64,000 nt of DNA, from NCBI GenBank assembly GCA_963772375.1, contig CAVYXG010000005.1:1178001-1242000 (forward strand), given 5' to 3'. Below are positions 12,550 to 21,347 of this stretch, one piece after another. The translations under genes and the position numbers were made by a program. How positions within the stretch are numbered: the stretch's first letter is position 1; each line of letters begins with the position of its first letter. The notes under the pieces are model-generated. The model saw nothing but the letters and a program-made list of their open reading frames with translations. It was not told the origin of the DNA and did no database searches. This DNA is from DATBHM01 sp963772375 (lineage in GTDB: Bacteria; Actinomycetota; UBA4738; JACQTL01).

Positions 12550-12969
12550 TCAGGCGGCCCCGCTGCGACGGCCCTTCCAGCCGAGGTGCGTGTGCTGGAA
12601 GGAGTCCGGGTACTTCAGGCCGTAGCCGACCATGCGATCCAATCCGATGTGGCCGAACCAGATGATGGCCACCGACCACGTCATGCTGCTCCCGGCGAGG
12701 ACGCCGATCGCGCCGAGGATCGCCGGCGGCAGGTAGGTGTGCATCACGTCATACGTCGCCGCCCCGATGCGGGTCCCGCGAACGTACCCCAGCGCTCCGA
12801 GATCGGGCGCCAGGAGCAGGACGGCGAACAGGATCCACGATCTCCCGAACTTCGCGTACAGCACGGTCGCGAGGCCGAGGAGCGCGGCCCCCTCCGTCCG
12901 GAGCAGCACCAGGGGCAGCCCCTTCACGATGCCCTCGGACGTTCGAGGCTGAGCGTCGGTCGCTCCCAT
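12550..12969 (-). CDS. DUF4260 family membrane protein
   Basis: 139-residue small integral membrane protein with about four hydrophobic segments. It shows the pattern I associate with DUF4260: LLRTEGAALLGLATVLYAKFG, LLLAPDLGALGYV, YDVMHTYLPPAILG, and the conserved C-terminal HIGLDRMVGYGLKYPDSFQHTHLG. Function of this family is unknown. It is the first gene of the presumed three-gene minus-strand operon with GNAT and the ThDP enzyme, and is divergent from the alcohol dehydrogenase with about 125 bp between starts. Confidence 0.82.
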   Translation of the reverse strand: MGATDAQPRTSEGIVKGLPLVLLRTEGAALLGLATVLYAKFGRSWILFAVLLLAPDLGALGYVRGTRIGAATYDVMHTYLPPAILGAIGVLAGSSMTWSVAIIWFGHIGLDRMVGYGLKYPDSFQHTHLGWKGRRSGAA

Positions 12970-13093
12970 GTTCGTCCCTCCTGGCCCGGCTCGCGCCGGT
13001 CGTCTCCGCCGGCCGTCTCGCCGGCCACCATCCTGGCGGCCGGGAGCCCGTTTGTCTGCGCCTCCTGCGCCATCGAGCGTCTACGATGCCGCC

Positions 13094-14086
13094 GTGCGGG
13101 CTGCGTTCTTCACCGGCTATCGCGCGTTCGAGGTCCGGGACGTGGAGACGCCCGCGCTCCTGCCCGGCGAGGCGCGGGTCAGGGTGCACTACAACGGCAT
13201 CTGCGGTTCGGACGTGTCGCTGTGGAAGGTCGGCGTCATGGCCGGGGACGACCGCGTCCCGGGGCACGAGATCAGCGGGGTCGTGGATGAGGACCCGACC
13301 GGGACCCACGAGCCCGGGACCCGGGTCACGTACTTCCCGAGCCGTGGGTGTGGGGAGTGCCTGTGGTGCACCGAGGGCCATCCCCGGTACTGCCTGGACC
13401 CGCCGAATCACTGGGGCGGCTACGCCGAGACCGTGAACGTCCCGCCCCGCCTCCTCCTGCCGGTCCCCGACGAGGTCGACGACCGGGGCGCGTCGCTGTC
13501 CGAGCCGCTCGGCGTGGCGATGCGGGCGATCGAGGAGGCGGGCGTCGGCAACGGCGACCTGTGCTACGTGTCCGGACTCGGAGCGATCGGCCTGCTGACC
13601 GTGGCCGGCCTGCTCGACCGGGGCGCGCGGGTGGTCGGCGCGGACGTCCGGGAGGACCGCCGCGCCCTCGGCGAGGCGTTCGGCTGTGAGGCCACGTTCG
13701 ACCCGGTGGCCGAGGACCCATTCTGGAAGCTCCTCGCCGTGGACCTGCACGGGCCTCGATTCGCCTTCGAGTGCTCCGGCGCGGCGGCGGCCGTCCAGTT
13801 GGCGTTCAACACGTGCGGCCACATGGGAACGGTCGCGCTGCTGGGGCTGCCGTTCGAGCCGGCCATGTTCATCCCCGCGGTGATGGCGGTGAAGGAACAG
13901 CGCGCGCTGGCCATCACGGGGCCGTCGATGGCATCGATGCAGGCCGCGCTGGATCTCGTGGCGCGCCGGCCGGAGACGACGCGTGTGATCACCGGCGTCC
14001 GGTCGCTGGGGGAGGTCCAGCAGGCGTTCGAGGACCAGGCCGAGGGAACCGGCGGGGTCAAGGTCCTGGTCGACCCGAGGGTCTGA
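13094..14086 (+). CDS. Zinc-dependent alcohol dehydrogenase (MDR superfamily)
   Basis: 330-residue medium-chain dehydrogenase. Catalytic-zinc ligands are visible in NGICGSD (Cys) and VPGHEISG (His-Glu). The structural zinc loop has four cysteines in GCGECLWCTEGHPRYC. The Rossmann turn is present as VSGLGAIGLLTVAGLLDRGA with a following acidic residue (GADVRED), favouring NAD. GTG 13094 (VRAAFFTGYRAFEV) is preferred because family similarity begins there; the open frame extends upstream to 12968 without similarity. The substrate may be a polyol or sugar-type alcohol, as in the threonine/sorbitol dehydrogenase-like branch, but this is inference. Confidence 0.9.
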   Translation: MRAAFFTGYRAFEVRDVETPALLPGEARVRVHYNGICGSDVSLWKVGVMAGDDRVPGHEISGVVDEDPTGTHEPGTRVTYFPSRGCGECLWCTEGHPRYCLDPPNHWGGYAETVNVPPRLLLPVPDEVDDRGASLSEPLGVAMRAIEEAGVGNGDLCYVSGLGAIGLLTVAGLLDRGARVVGADVREDRRALGEAFGCEATFDPVAEDPFWKLLAVDLHGPRFAFECSGAAAAVQLAFNTCGHMGTVALLGLPFEPAMFIPAVMAVKEQRALAITGPSMASMQAALDLVARRPETTRVITGVRSLGEVQQAFEDQAEGTGGVKVLVDPRV

Positions 14087-14124
14087 GTACGCCGGATTCG
14101 TCACGCCGAATCGGGATGAACGAT

Positions 14125-14151
14125 GTGCGAACGGATGTTGAACCGTTGCAC
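14125..14151 (+). terminator. Hairpin downstream of the alcohol dehydrogenase
   Basis: An inverted repeat GTGC(g)AACGG / CCGTTGCAC with an 8-base loop lies 38 bp after the dehydrogenase stop. It has no T run. It may terminate or stabilise the dehydrogenase transcript before the sigma-factor promoter at 14200. Confidence 0.4.
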
Positions 14152-14199
14152 TCGAAGGCTCTCCACGGAAACGCAACGCCCGGGGTGGGATTGTCGGGC

Positions 14200-14228
14200 T
14201 TGAGTTGGGGAACACTTCGTGCTAGCCT
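14200..14228 (+). promoter_or_regulatory. Candidate sigma-70-type promoter for the sigma factor gene
   Basis: TTGAGT (14200-14205), a 17-bp spacer and TAGCCT (14223-14228) form the best -35/-10 pair in the 277-bp gap before the sigma gene. The predicted start near 14236 would give a leader of about 130 nt. Confidence 0.5.
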
Positions 14229-14363
14229 GCTGCCTCAGGTGGCCGCCCGAGGCCCGTTTCAGTCTGCCCAGGGGTAGCTGAGGCGCCCCGACCGGGAATC
14301 CTGGCTCGAACGGCGCTGTTGCACCTGGCGAAGACCGAACAAGAAGGGAACCCGAGAACCGAC

Positions 14364-15296
14364 ATGGCTGAACCCGCTCGCCCTCTGGGCACCGACGACG
14401 CCGACGATCTCCGCCTCTACCTGGAGGCGGCGGCCCGCGAGCCGCTCCTCACCAAGGAGGAGGAGGTCATGCTCGCCATGACCATCGAGAAGGGCAAGGA
14501 GGCCGGCGAACGGATCGAGGCCGGCCGCCTGCGCTCCGACCGCTCGATCATGAAGGCCAAGGCCGACATCCGGCAGGCCGAGGCGGCGCGCAAGCGGTTC
14601 ATCATGGCCAACCTCCGGCTGGTGGTCTCCGTGGCCCGGAAGTACCAGGGTCAGGGGCTGCCGCTCCTCGACCTCATCCAGGAGGGGAACATCGGGCTCA
14701 TGCGCGCGGTCGAGCTGTTCGACTGGCGCCGTGGGTTCAAGTTCTCCACCTACGCGACGTGGTGGATCCGCCAGGGGATCACGCGTGCGATCGCCGATCG
14801 CTCGCGGTCCATCCGGCTTCCGGTCCACATCCACGACCGCCTGCGCAAGCTCAACCGGACGCGGTTCCAGTTCGCGCAGCAGATGGGACGCGAGCCGAGC
14901 CGCGAGGAGCTGGCCAAGGCGCTCGACACGACCGTCGAGGAGATCGACGACCTCACCGAGATGGGGCGGCGCGAGCCGCTGTCCCTGCAGGCGCCGGTGG
15001 GGGAGGAGACCGAGCTCGGCGACCTGATCGAGGAGGCCGACTCCGAAGGCCAGTTCTCCGAGGTGGAGGACGCGCTGCTCCGCGAGGAGATCGGCGAGGC
15101 CGTGGACCGCGTGCTCGAGGAACGCGAGCGCCACGTGGTGGAGCTGCGGTACGGGCTGCACACGGGGCGTCCGCTCAGCCTGCGCGAGACCGGGAAGGTC
15201 CTGGGCCTGTCCGGGGAGCGCGTGCGACTGATCGAGCGCGAGGCGCTGCGCAAGCTCCGCGACTCCAAGGAGATCGCGGGCGCGGTCGCGCTGTAA
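14364..15296 (+). CDS. RNA polymerase sigma-70 family sigma factor (primary/group 2 type)
   Basis: 310-residue sigma factor with all core regions: region 1.2 (DDLRLYLEAAAREPLLTKEEE), region 2 (NLRLVVSVARKYQGQGLPLL, DLIQEGNIGLMRAVELFDW, GFKFSTYATWWIRQGITRAI with the -10 recognition helix), region 3 (RLPVHIHDRLRKLNRTR), and region 4 (VVELRYGL ... SLRETGKVLGLSGERVRLIERE, the -35 HTH). It lacks the long acidic region 1.1, so it resembles a group 2 (SigB/HrdB-like) factor or a short primary factor. ATG 14364 is chosen; AAGAAGGGAA upstream is a loose ribosome site, and TTG 14319 is an in-frame alternative. A promoter at 14200 and a terminator at 15312 make it a single-gene unit. Confidence 0.93.
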   Translation: MAEPARPLGTDDADDLRLYLEAAAREPLLTKEEEVMLAMTIEKGKEAGERIEAGRLRSDRSIMKAKADIRQAEAARKRFIMANLRLVVSVARKYQGQGLPLLDLIQEGNIGLMRAVELFDWRRGFKFSTYATWWIRQGITRAIADRSRSIRLPVHIHDRLRKLNRTRFQFAQQMGREPSREELAKALDTTVEEIDDLTEMGRREPLSLQAPVGEETELGDLIEEADSEGQFSEVEDALLREEIGEAVDRVLEERERHVVELRYGLHTGRPLSLRETGKVLGLSGERVRLIEREALRKLRDSKEIAGAVAL

Positions 15297-15311
15297 CCCG
15301 CGTCACACGAC

Positions 15312-15350
15312 ACGAACGAGGCCGGGTCCTTCGGGGCCCGGCCTGTTCGT
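15312..15350 (+). terminator. Strong hairpin terminator with UUCG tetraloop
   Basis: Sixteen bases after the sigma-factor stop, an 11-bp stem (AGGCCGGGTCC / GGGCCCGGCCT, one G-T pair) closes on a C(UUCG)G tetraloop and is extended outward by ACGAAC / GTTCGT past a one-base bulge. No T run follows, as is common in high-GC actinobacteria. Confidence 0.75.
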
Positions 15351-15424
15351 ATGTGGACCGTGGTGGCGACGACGACGGCGGGTGGACGGCCGAGCGCGCC
15401 CGGCGCCCTCGTATCGAGTCGAGG

Positions 15425-15625
15425 GGCGACATCCCGCCCCGGCACGACGCTTACGCCAGGTTCCTCCTCTCCTCATCGCACAGCGGTGGGGGGTGGCGAA
15501 GGTCCGATTCTTCGCGCCGTGGAGGCTCTGGTTCAAAGGCGGCTGGGGTTCGGGGACCGCTTCGTGTCGAACCAGGTCTGCTTCTCGAACGGGATGGCGC
15601 GAGTCCGATGCCGAAGCCCCCCTGA
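15425..15625 (+). pseudogene. Decayed 3' fragment of a beta-lactamase-like hydrolase gene (tandem duplicate remnant)
   Basis: This stretch encodes, in three different frames, pieces that match the C-terminus of the adjacent intact hydrolase. DIPPRHDAYARFLL parallels YIPPRHDAYARYLL. In the next frame, QRWGVAKVRF ... LWFKGGWGSGT parallels QRWGIGRLHH ... LFFKGGWGSGT. In the third frame, VEPGLLLERDG and a final MPKPP-stop parallel VEHQIAFLERG and LPKPS-stop. It is thus a remnant of about 200 bp with at least two frameshifts, ending at the same position as the intact gene 16425 and lying just 26 bp before that gene's start. It has no start codon or catalytic half and is certainly non-functional. 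Confidence 0.8.
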
Positions 15626-15651
15626 CGGCGTTGAGTACGATCGACGGCGTG

Positions 15652-16425
15652 ATGCGCCGCCTGACCGCCATCCTCGTGACGGTCGCCGCGCTGGTGACGG
15701 TCGTCCTGGCCACCACGCCGAAGGCGTGGGCATGGCCACCCGACGTCCGGGCTGCGAAGGGCTATGCGGCGACCCGGCAGGGCGAGGTGTCGTTCACCGT
15801 CATCGGGCCCAAGGGGAACGCGTACGGCTGGCGGGGCGACCGGGCGGTGCCGCTCGCCAGCACCGTGAAGGTGATGTTCATGGTGGCGTACCTGCGGATG
15901 GCGTCGGTGCGCGATCGCGATCTGCATCCGTCGGACAAGGCGCTGCTGGCGCCGATGATCGAGCGTTCGGACAACCTGGCCGCCACGCGGGTGTCCGAGA
16001 TCGTGGGCGGGGGCCGTCTGTACGCGCTGGCGCACGTCGCGGGGATGCGCCACTTCCACTTCGTCCCCCACCCGTGGGGGCTGTCGAGCGACACCTCCGG
16101 CGAGGAGGCGCGGTTCATGTTCCACCTCGACCGGTACATCCCGCCGCGCCACGACGCCTACGCGCGGTACCTGCTCGCGCACGTCACGCCGTCGCAGCGG
16201 TGGGGGATCGGACGGCTGCACCACGACAAGTGGAAGCTGTTCTTCAAGGGCGGATGGGGGTCCGGGACCGGGGCGGTGGAGCACCAGATCGCGTTCCTGG
16301 AGCGTGGGGACCTCCGGATCGCGGCGGCCGTGATGATCACGAGCAGTCCGAGCCACCCGTACGCGGAGCAGACGCTCGAGGGCATGTTCCGGCGGCTGCT
16401 GCACCACCTGCCGAAACCGTCCTGA
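15652..16425 (+). CDS. Exported class A beta-lactamase-like serine hydrolase
   Basis: 257-residue protein with an N-terminal signal peptide (MRRLTAILVTVAALVTVVLA ... AWAWP). It has the active-site triad of the serine beta-lactamase/PBP fold: S70-T-V-K73 (SxxK), S106-D-N (SDN) and K199-G-G (in FFKGGWGSG). An obvious Glu166 equivalent is not seen, so it may be a peptidase or esterase relative rather than a true beta-lactamase. It probably acts outside the membrane on peptidoglycan-like or ester substrates. ATG 15652 begins the signal peptide; GTG 15649 is adjacent and possible. A decayed copy of its own 3' end lies immediately upstream. Confidence 0.85.
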   Translation: MRRLTAILVTVAALVTVVLATTPKAWAWPPDVRAAKGYAATRQGEVSFTVIGPKGNAYGWRGDRAVPLASTVKVMFMVAYLRMASVRDRDLHPSDKALLAPMIERSDNLAATRVSEIVGGGRLYALAHVAGMRHFHFVPHPWGLSSDTSGEEARFMFHLDRYIPPRHDAYARYLLAHVTPSQRWGIGRLHHDKWKLFFKGGWGSGTGAVEHQIAFLERGDLRIAAAVMITSSPSHPYAEQTLEGMFRRLLHHLPKPS

Positions 16426-16668
16426 TCGGGTCGGTGGCCTTCCGGCCGATGGACCCCCGACGGAAGTCCTGGGTCCCGCCATGGACCGACGGCCGGTCCG
16501 AACGGTCCGAACGGCCGTGGATGGCATCCCCCGATGCGTGCACCATGGTGGCGGAGCCGGATCCCGGGGGCCTCGCGTGCGGCGAATCGTTCCCGGCCCG
16601 GCGAATCCGCGCCCGCGCCATGCAGAACCCGGCTCGGCCTGTCTCCGGGGGGGAGCGGTCGGGCCGCA

Positions 16669-16697
16669 GAGGCCCGCGGCCTTCGGCCGCGGGCCTC
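16669..16697 (+). terminator. Perfect 13-bp hairpin downstream of the serine hydrolase
   Basis: GAGGCCCGCGGCC / GGCCGCGGGCCTC with a TTC loop lies 244 bp after the hydrolase stop and just before the convergent lipoprotein gene. It is symmetric and could end transcription from either side. The rest of the gap 16426-16668 holds no recognisable gene. Confidence 0.6.
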
Positions 16698-16714
16698 ACC
16701 TCCTCTCCTCACCG

Positions 16715-16742
16715 GCGGGCTCTGACCTCGGTCAGAGCCCGC
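16715..16742 (-). terminator. Hairpin overlapping the end of the lipoprotein gene
   Basis: A perfect 12-bp stem (GCGGGCTCTGAC / GTCAGAGCCCGC, loop CTCG) spans the stop codon of the minus-strand lipoprotein gene. It is paired with the hairpin at 16669, so the convergent intergenic gap has two stacked hairpins. Confidence 0.6.
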
Positions 16743-17340
16743 GCGCCTCCGTCGGGTCCACCGGTTCCGACGACACCGGCGCCGGCCGCGGCATCGCCCG
16801 CATCAGCAGCGCCACGAGGGCGCACAGCAGGAGTCCGACGAGCAGGCCGACCGCCCAGACCCCGACCGAGACGTGCTGCGTCGCAGGCTCCAAGGGCGCC
16901 GGGTTCGCCACGGGGACGAGGTTCCGGATCCGCCACTCGTCACCCGACGGCCCCGTTCTCGACTTGGCCACCGAGACCGTTCCGGAGAACGAGTCGCCAC
17001 TCGGGTGCGTCCCGCGACAGAGGTCGGCGACGTCGGTCGCGTACTCCACGTGGAACGGAACGGTCGCGAGCTCAGCCTGCGTTTCCCCACCGCGCGCGAT
17101 GATCCGACTGCTCGAGCTCGCGCGACCGACCTCGATCGTGTCGAGCGCGCCAGGGTCACACGCACGCCACCCGGGGAGCACCGCGTTGGATTCCGCGGGG
17201 TTCGCGTAGCGGCCCGGCCGGCCCGCCGCGCCCTGGTTCAGGGATGTCAGCCACCGTTCCACGGCGCCCTCCGGACGGTCGGTGTGCCCGCACCCCGCGA
17301 GCAGCAAGGCGGCGATCCCCAGCGCCACGATGCGTCTCAT
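16732..17340 (-). CDS. Membrane-anchored lipoprotein of unknown function
   Basis: 202-residue protein with a lipoprotein signal (MRRIVALGIAALLLAGC, lipidated Cys 17), a mature domain containing two further cysteines (WRACDPG, ADLCRGT), and a C-terminal transmembrane helix (about residues 160-180, GVWAVGLLVGLLLCALVALL) followed by a short proline-rich tail. Having both a lipid anchor and a C-terminal helix is unusual. No family was recognised. The start ATG overlaps the MFS gene stop by 4 bp (ATGA at 17337-17340), so it is translationally coupled to the transporter and may be an accessory subunit of it. Confidence 0.72.
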   Translation of the reverse strand: MRRIVALGIAALLLAGCGHTDRPEGAVERWLTSLNQGAAGRPGRYANPAESNAVLPGWRACDPGALDTIEVGRASSSSRIIARGGETQAELATVPFHVEYATDVADLCRGTHPSGDSFSGTVSVAKSRTGPSGDEWRIRNLVPVANPAPLEPATQHVSVGVWAVGLLVGLLLCALVALLMRAMPRPAPVSSEPVDPTEARGL

Positions 17341-18668
17341 GCCCGGTACTCCTCCGCGAGCATGTCCAGCGCGGACAGGTCGAGGTGGCGCGTCTCGGAA
17401 AGGTACCGCCACGCGATGAACGCGGTCGGCAGCAGCGTCGCGATGAAGAGCACGCTGGTCGCGTCACCGATCGAGCCGATCGGCCCCGTCTGGTGGTCGC
17501 CGAGGACGCCGATCACGAGCGGCCCGACGATCCCGCCGGGGATCTCGAACGCGTTCCGGCACCACGCGGCCGCCCGGCTGCGGACGTACGTCGGGAAGAA
17601 CTCGGTCGAGAAGGCGCTGGTGACGGCCGCCGAGCCCAGCCCGAAGAAGATGGCCAGGCACAGGAACGGCAGCATCAGCCCCGGCGAGTGGATCTGGAAC
17701 AGCGGCACGCCGAACAGCGCCGCCCCGGCCACGTACGCGATGAACGTCGGCCGCCGGCCGAACCGTTCCATCGACCGTCCGGCCACGACGAAGCCCACCG
17801 CTCCCGTCAGCCCGGCCACCCCGAGGTACAGGCCGGTCAGCGACAGCGACATCCCGGCCTCCGTCTGGGCGTAGTAGGGCCACCAGAAGGCCCCGCTCGA
17901 GATCGCCGCGAACCGGAAGAAGTGCATCAATCCCACGGCCAGGACGTTCCGGCGGAGCTGCGGACGCCACGGTTCGAAGATGCTGCCCTCGTCGTGGCGG
18001 CCGGCAGCCTTCGACGCCGCGCGGACCTCCGTGTACATCGGCGTCTCGCGCATCTTCCGACGCCACAGGGCCACGGCGATCAGCGGGACGATGCCCACGA
18101 CGAAGAACGCCCGCCAGTCGAGCGGCGTGTTCTGCAGCCCGAGGAACGCCAGCACCCCCACGGTGATCCCGCCCAGGGTGTTCATCGACGTGACGATCCC
18201 GAGGGAGCGGCCCCGCCGGTGCACGGGGAACTCCTCGACGACGATGGTCACGGCCACCGCCCATTCGCTCGCCACGAAGATCTGGGCGACGAACTGGGCG
18301 ACCGTGAGCCAGGCGAGGCTGAACGAGATCGCCGTCAGGAACGTCCCGGTCGTGTAGCCCACGATCGTGATGAGCAGCAGCCGCCGGCGTCCGATCCGGT
18401 CGGCCTGGGCCGCCAGCAGGAACCCCAGCACCGAGCCGATCCCGACGATCGCCCGGATGATCCCGGCCTCCGCCTCCGACCCGCCGAGGTCCGCCAGGAC
18501 GAGCGGCAGCACGAGCGCCAGCACGAAGTTGTCGTATCCCTCGAAGAACGTGGCCACCGAGAGCATCCCGAGGAGGCGTCGCCGGTACCGGTGCTCCTGT
18601 TCGCCCTCGGAGGGCGTGTAGGGCCGCATCGACGGGGTCTCGTGGCGCACGGGCGCATTCTCGCCCAA
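17337..18668 (-). CDS. MFS transporter
   Basis: 443-residue major facilitator with about 12 hydrophobic segments, a cytosolic N-terminus, the motif A-like loop AAQADRIGRRRLLL after helix 2, and the repeated half-motif GRSMERFGRRPTF in the second half. The pattern FFEGYDNFVLALVLPLVLADLG in helix 1 resembles the metabolite:H+ symporter (SP/AAHS-like) branch. The substrate is unknown. It starts 9 bp after the treY stop and its own stop overlaps the lipoprotein start, so treZ-treX-treY-MFS-lipoprotein look like one transcript. A link to sugar export or uptake is therefore plausible but unproven. Confidence 0.9.
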   Translation of the reverse strand: MGENAPVRHETPSMRPYTPSEGEQEHRYRRRLLGMLSVATFFEGYDNFVLALVLPLVLADLGGSEAEAGIIRAIVGIGSVLGFLLAAQADRIGRRRLLLITIVGYTTGTFLTAISFSLAWLTVAQFVAQIFVASEWAVAVTIVVEEFPVHRRGRSLGIVTSMNTLGGITVGVLAFLGLQNTPLDWRAFFVVGIVPLIAVALWRRKMRETPMYTEVRAASKAAGRHDEGSIFEPWRPQLRRNVLAVGLMHFFRFAAISSGAFWWPYYAQTEAGMSLSLTGLYLGVAGLTGAVGFVVAGRSMERFGRRPTFIAYVAGAALFGVPLFQIHSPGLMLPFLCLAIFFGLGSAAVTSAFSTEFFPTYVRSRAAAWCRNAFEIPGGIVGPLVIGVLGDHQTGPIGSIGDATSVLFIATLLPTAFIAWRYLSETRHLDLSALDMLAEEYRA

Positions 18669-18677
18669 CGACGGGCG

Positions 18678-21347
18678 TCAGCGGCGGCGCCGTCGCGGGA
18701 CCAGGACCGCGACCGGGAGCGTGCCGAACGCGTCGCGAACGCGGACGGCCCCACCCTCCGACGTGACCGGTTCACCCGTGAGGACGTTCGTCCACGCGAC
18801 GGGGGCCCCGTTCGGCATGTGCACCACGGTCGCCGGCCAGGCGCGGGCCCCGAGGGGGAGGCGTCCAGCCGGCGTCGCGGCGGCCGCCAGCCGGGGCACG
18901 ACCGACACCTCCCACGACCGGCCGAGGCGGCGGGCGAACGCGACCACGTTGGTCCGGCGGCGGCCGGTGACCTCCAGCGGCACGTACGTTCCCTCCGCGA
19001 ACAGGCCGGGGTGGTGCCGGCGGAGCGACAACAGCGACCGCAAGACATGGAGCTTTACCCGTCCGTCCCGCCACGACGCCGTCAGCTCGCGCACGGCCCG
19101 CGGTCCGGGATCCAGGGCGTCGGGCTCGTCCAGCAGCGCCGCGCGCCGGCCGAAGTCGACCGGCCGGCGGTTGTCCGGGTCGACCAGCGAGAACGACCAC
19201 AGCTCGGTTCCCTGGTACACGTCGGGGACGCCCGGCGCTGTCGCCCGCATCACCAGCCCGGCCAGCGAGTTGGTCGCCCCCGCGGCCGCGATGCGCTCGA
19301 CGAAGGCCTCCAGGTCCGATCGGAACCGCGCCGAACCCAGCACGGCGCGTACCCACCCGCGGAGGGCGCGTTCGTGCGCCGTCGACGGGGCGAGCCACGA
19401 CGTGTGGACCTTGGCCTCCCGGGCCGCCTTCACCGCTGAGTCCTGCACCCGTCGGACGAGGCCATCCTGCTCGGCGAGGTCGAGCGGCCACACCCCCACC
19501 ATCGACTGGTACAGGTGCAGCTCGGACGACGGGTCCGGAACGACACCGCCTCCGCGAGGACGGCGGGCGTGCCCGGCGTTCATCCGGCGCCATCTGGCGA
19601 GCCGCGCCGCCCACTCCTCAGGGACCTCGGACAACACGTGCAGACGGGCCCGGACGTCCTCGCTGCGCTTGGAGTCGTGGGTCGATCCGGCGTTCAGCGA
19701 GCCCGGCCACCGCCGGCGTCGTTCTCGCATCCGCCGATGGAACTCGGAGGGTGCGGTCGCCGGCCGGGCGGGATCGGAGCCGACCTCGCTCCGCGACGAC
19801 AGTCCGTCCCACCGGTACAGTGCGGTGTCCTCGACGCCCTTGGCGGCGACCGGACCGGTCAGCCGCTGCCACCGGATGACGAACCGAACCCGGTCGCGGA
19901 CCTCGCTCGGATCCCAGTCGGTGTCGATGTCCAGGCGGAGCACCCGGCCCACGAACTCGACCGCCCGCCGGAGGTCGTCGTCCGCCGCCCGGGCCGCCGC
20001 CCGGACGGCCTGGTCGACCACGCGCCGGTCTGCGTCGGCCACCGCGGGCCCGGCGGTGTACGTTCGGTAGACGGGCAGCCACGCCATGACCTCCGCCAGC
20101 GCGGCCCGCAGATCGTCCTCGGTGAGGTCCCGGCCGTGGCGGTCCTCGAGGGCGATGGCGTGGAGGTGGGCGGCGAGCGTCCGCCCCTCGCCGGCGAACA
20201 GTAGGTCCAGCACCTCCCGCTTGCACCGCGCGGCGAGCTCGTCGAAGTCGTTGTCGGGGACCGCACGCCGGCGGCGCGACCCTGCGACGAACGCCGAGTG
20301 CGCACGGCGGAGGCGTTCCTCGCCCGCCGGGTCCACGAGAAGCCCGTCGATCAGGTCGGCCATCTCGTAGCCGGTCGTGCCGGCGGCCGGCCAGTCATCG
20401 CGCAGGGTCTCGTCGCGCCCGAGGATCTTCTCGACCACGACGTATCCGTCGCCGCCGAGGCGCGACTGCAGCCGCGCCAGGTACCCCGCGGGGTCGAGCA
20501 GCCCGTCCACGTGGTCGACCCGGAGGCCGGTCACCCGGCCCTCCCGCACCAGCTCGAGCACCAGCGCGTGCGCCGCGTCGAACACGGCCGGGTCCTCCGT
20601 CCGGAGCGACACCAGGTCGGAGATGTCGAAGAACCGCCGGTAGTCGATCTCCCGGGCGGCGATCCGCCAGTCGGCCAGGCGGTAGTGCTGGCGGTTCAGC
20701 AGCGCCTCCAGCACGTCGAACGACCGGGGGTCGCCGGGCGTGCCGTTCAGCGCGGGGAGGTCCTCGACGCGTCCCCCGAACGACCGCGGATCCACCGGGA
20801 ACCGGTGCTCGTGGTACCGCACGACCGGTTCCCCGTCCTCCACCACGAGCGCGATCCCGCCGGCCTCCAGGACCTCGCCGAACGGCCCACCGAGCACCGG
20901 CAGCAGCACCTGACCGCCGCCGGCCGCCCAGTCGATGTCGAAGAACGAGGCGAACGCCGACCGCCGGCCGTGCCGCAGCACGTCCCACCACCACGGGTTC
21001 TGGCCGGATGCGGCCATGTGGTTGGGCACCACGTCGAGCAGCAGCCCGAGGTCCTGCCGGGCGAGCTCCTCCGACATCGCGTCGAACCCGGCCGCGCCGC
21101 CGAGGTCGTCGGACAGCCGGCCGGGATCCACGACGTCGTAGCCGTGCTCGCTGCCGCTCCGCGCGGCGAGGAGCGGCGAGGCGTACACGTCGCCCACGCC
21201 GAGCCGCCGGAGGTAGGCCGCGAGCCGCCGTGCGTCGGCGAACGTGAACCCGGGGCCGAACTGCAGCCGGTACGTCGAGGTCGGCACCCGCGCCGGGGCC
21301 GGCGAGCGCGCGCCGTTCGACGGGAGCGACTCGCCTCGGGGCGTCAC
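18678..21347 (-). CDS. treY: Malto-oligosyltrehalose synthase (TreY)
   Basis: 889-residue GH13 enzyme that rearranges the reducing-end alpha-1,4 bond of maltodextrins into the alpha,alpha-1,1 bond of maltooligosyl trehalose. The diagnostic N-terminus STYRLQFGPGFTFADA is present, then VYASPLLAARSGSEHGYDVVD, VVPNHMAASGQNPWWWD, the nucleophile in GLRVDHVDG (Asp 278) and the acid/base in VEKILGRDE (Glu 306). GTG 21347 overlaps the treX stop by 4 bp (GTGA), which fixes the start and implies translational coupling. It works with TreX (debranching) and TreZ (hydrolysis) to make free trehalose from glycogen. Confidence 0.95.
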   Translation of the reverse strand: MTPRGESLPSNGARSPAPARVPTSTYRLQFGPGFTFADARRLAAYLRRLGVGDVYASPLLAARSGSEHGYDVVDPGRLSDDLGGAAGFDAMSEELARQDLGLLLDVVPNHMAASGQNPWWWDVLRHGRRSAFASFFDIDWAAGGGQVLLPVLGGPFGEVLEAGGIALVVEDGEPVVRYHEHRFPVDPRSFGGRVEDLPALNGTPGDPRSFDVLEALLNRQHYRLADWRIAAREIDYRRFFDISDLVSLRTEDPAVFDAAHALVLELVREGRVTGLRVDHVDGLLDPAGYLARLQSRLGGDGYVVVEKILGRDETLRDDWPAAGTTGYEMADLIDGLLVDPAGEERLRRAHSAFVAGSRRRRAVPDNDFDELAARCKREVLDLLFAGEGRTLAAHLHAIALEDRHGRDLTEDDLRAALAEVMAWLPVYRTYTAGPAVADADRRVVDQAVRAAARAADDDLRRAVEFVGRVLRLDIDTDWDPSEVRDRVRFVIRWQRLTGPVAAKGVEDTALYRWDGLSSRSEVGSDPARPATAPSEFHRRMRERRRRWPGSLNAGSTHDSKRSEDVRARLHVLSEVPEEWAARLARWRRMNAGHARRPRGGGVVPDPSSELHLYQSMVGVWPLDLAEQDGLVRRVQDSAVKAAREAKVHTSWLAPSTAHERALRGWVRAVLGSARFRSDLEAFVERIAAAGATNSLAGLVMRATAPGVPDVYQGTELWSFSLVDPDNRRPVDFGRRAALLDEPDALDPGPRAVRELTASWRDGRVKLHVLRSLLSLRRHHPGLFAEGTYVPLEVTGRRRTNVVAFARRLGRSWEVSVVPRLAAAATPAGRLPLGARAWPATVVHMPNGAPVAWTNVLTGEPVTSEGGAVRVRDAFGTLPVAVLVPRRRRR

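Noticed and set aside
15652..16425. True class A beta-lactamase (antibiotic resistance gene)
   Set aside because: SxxK, SDN and KGG are present, but the Glu166 omega-loop motif is not evident and overall similarity is to general serine hydrolases; a resistance role is not supported.
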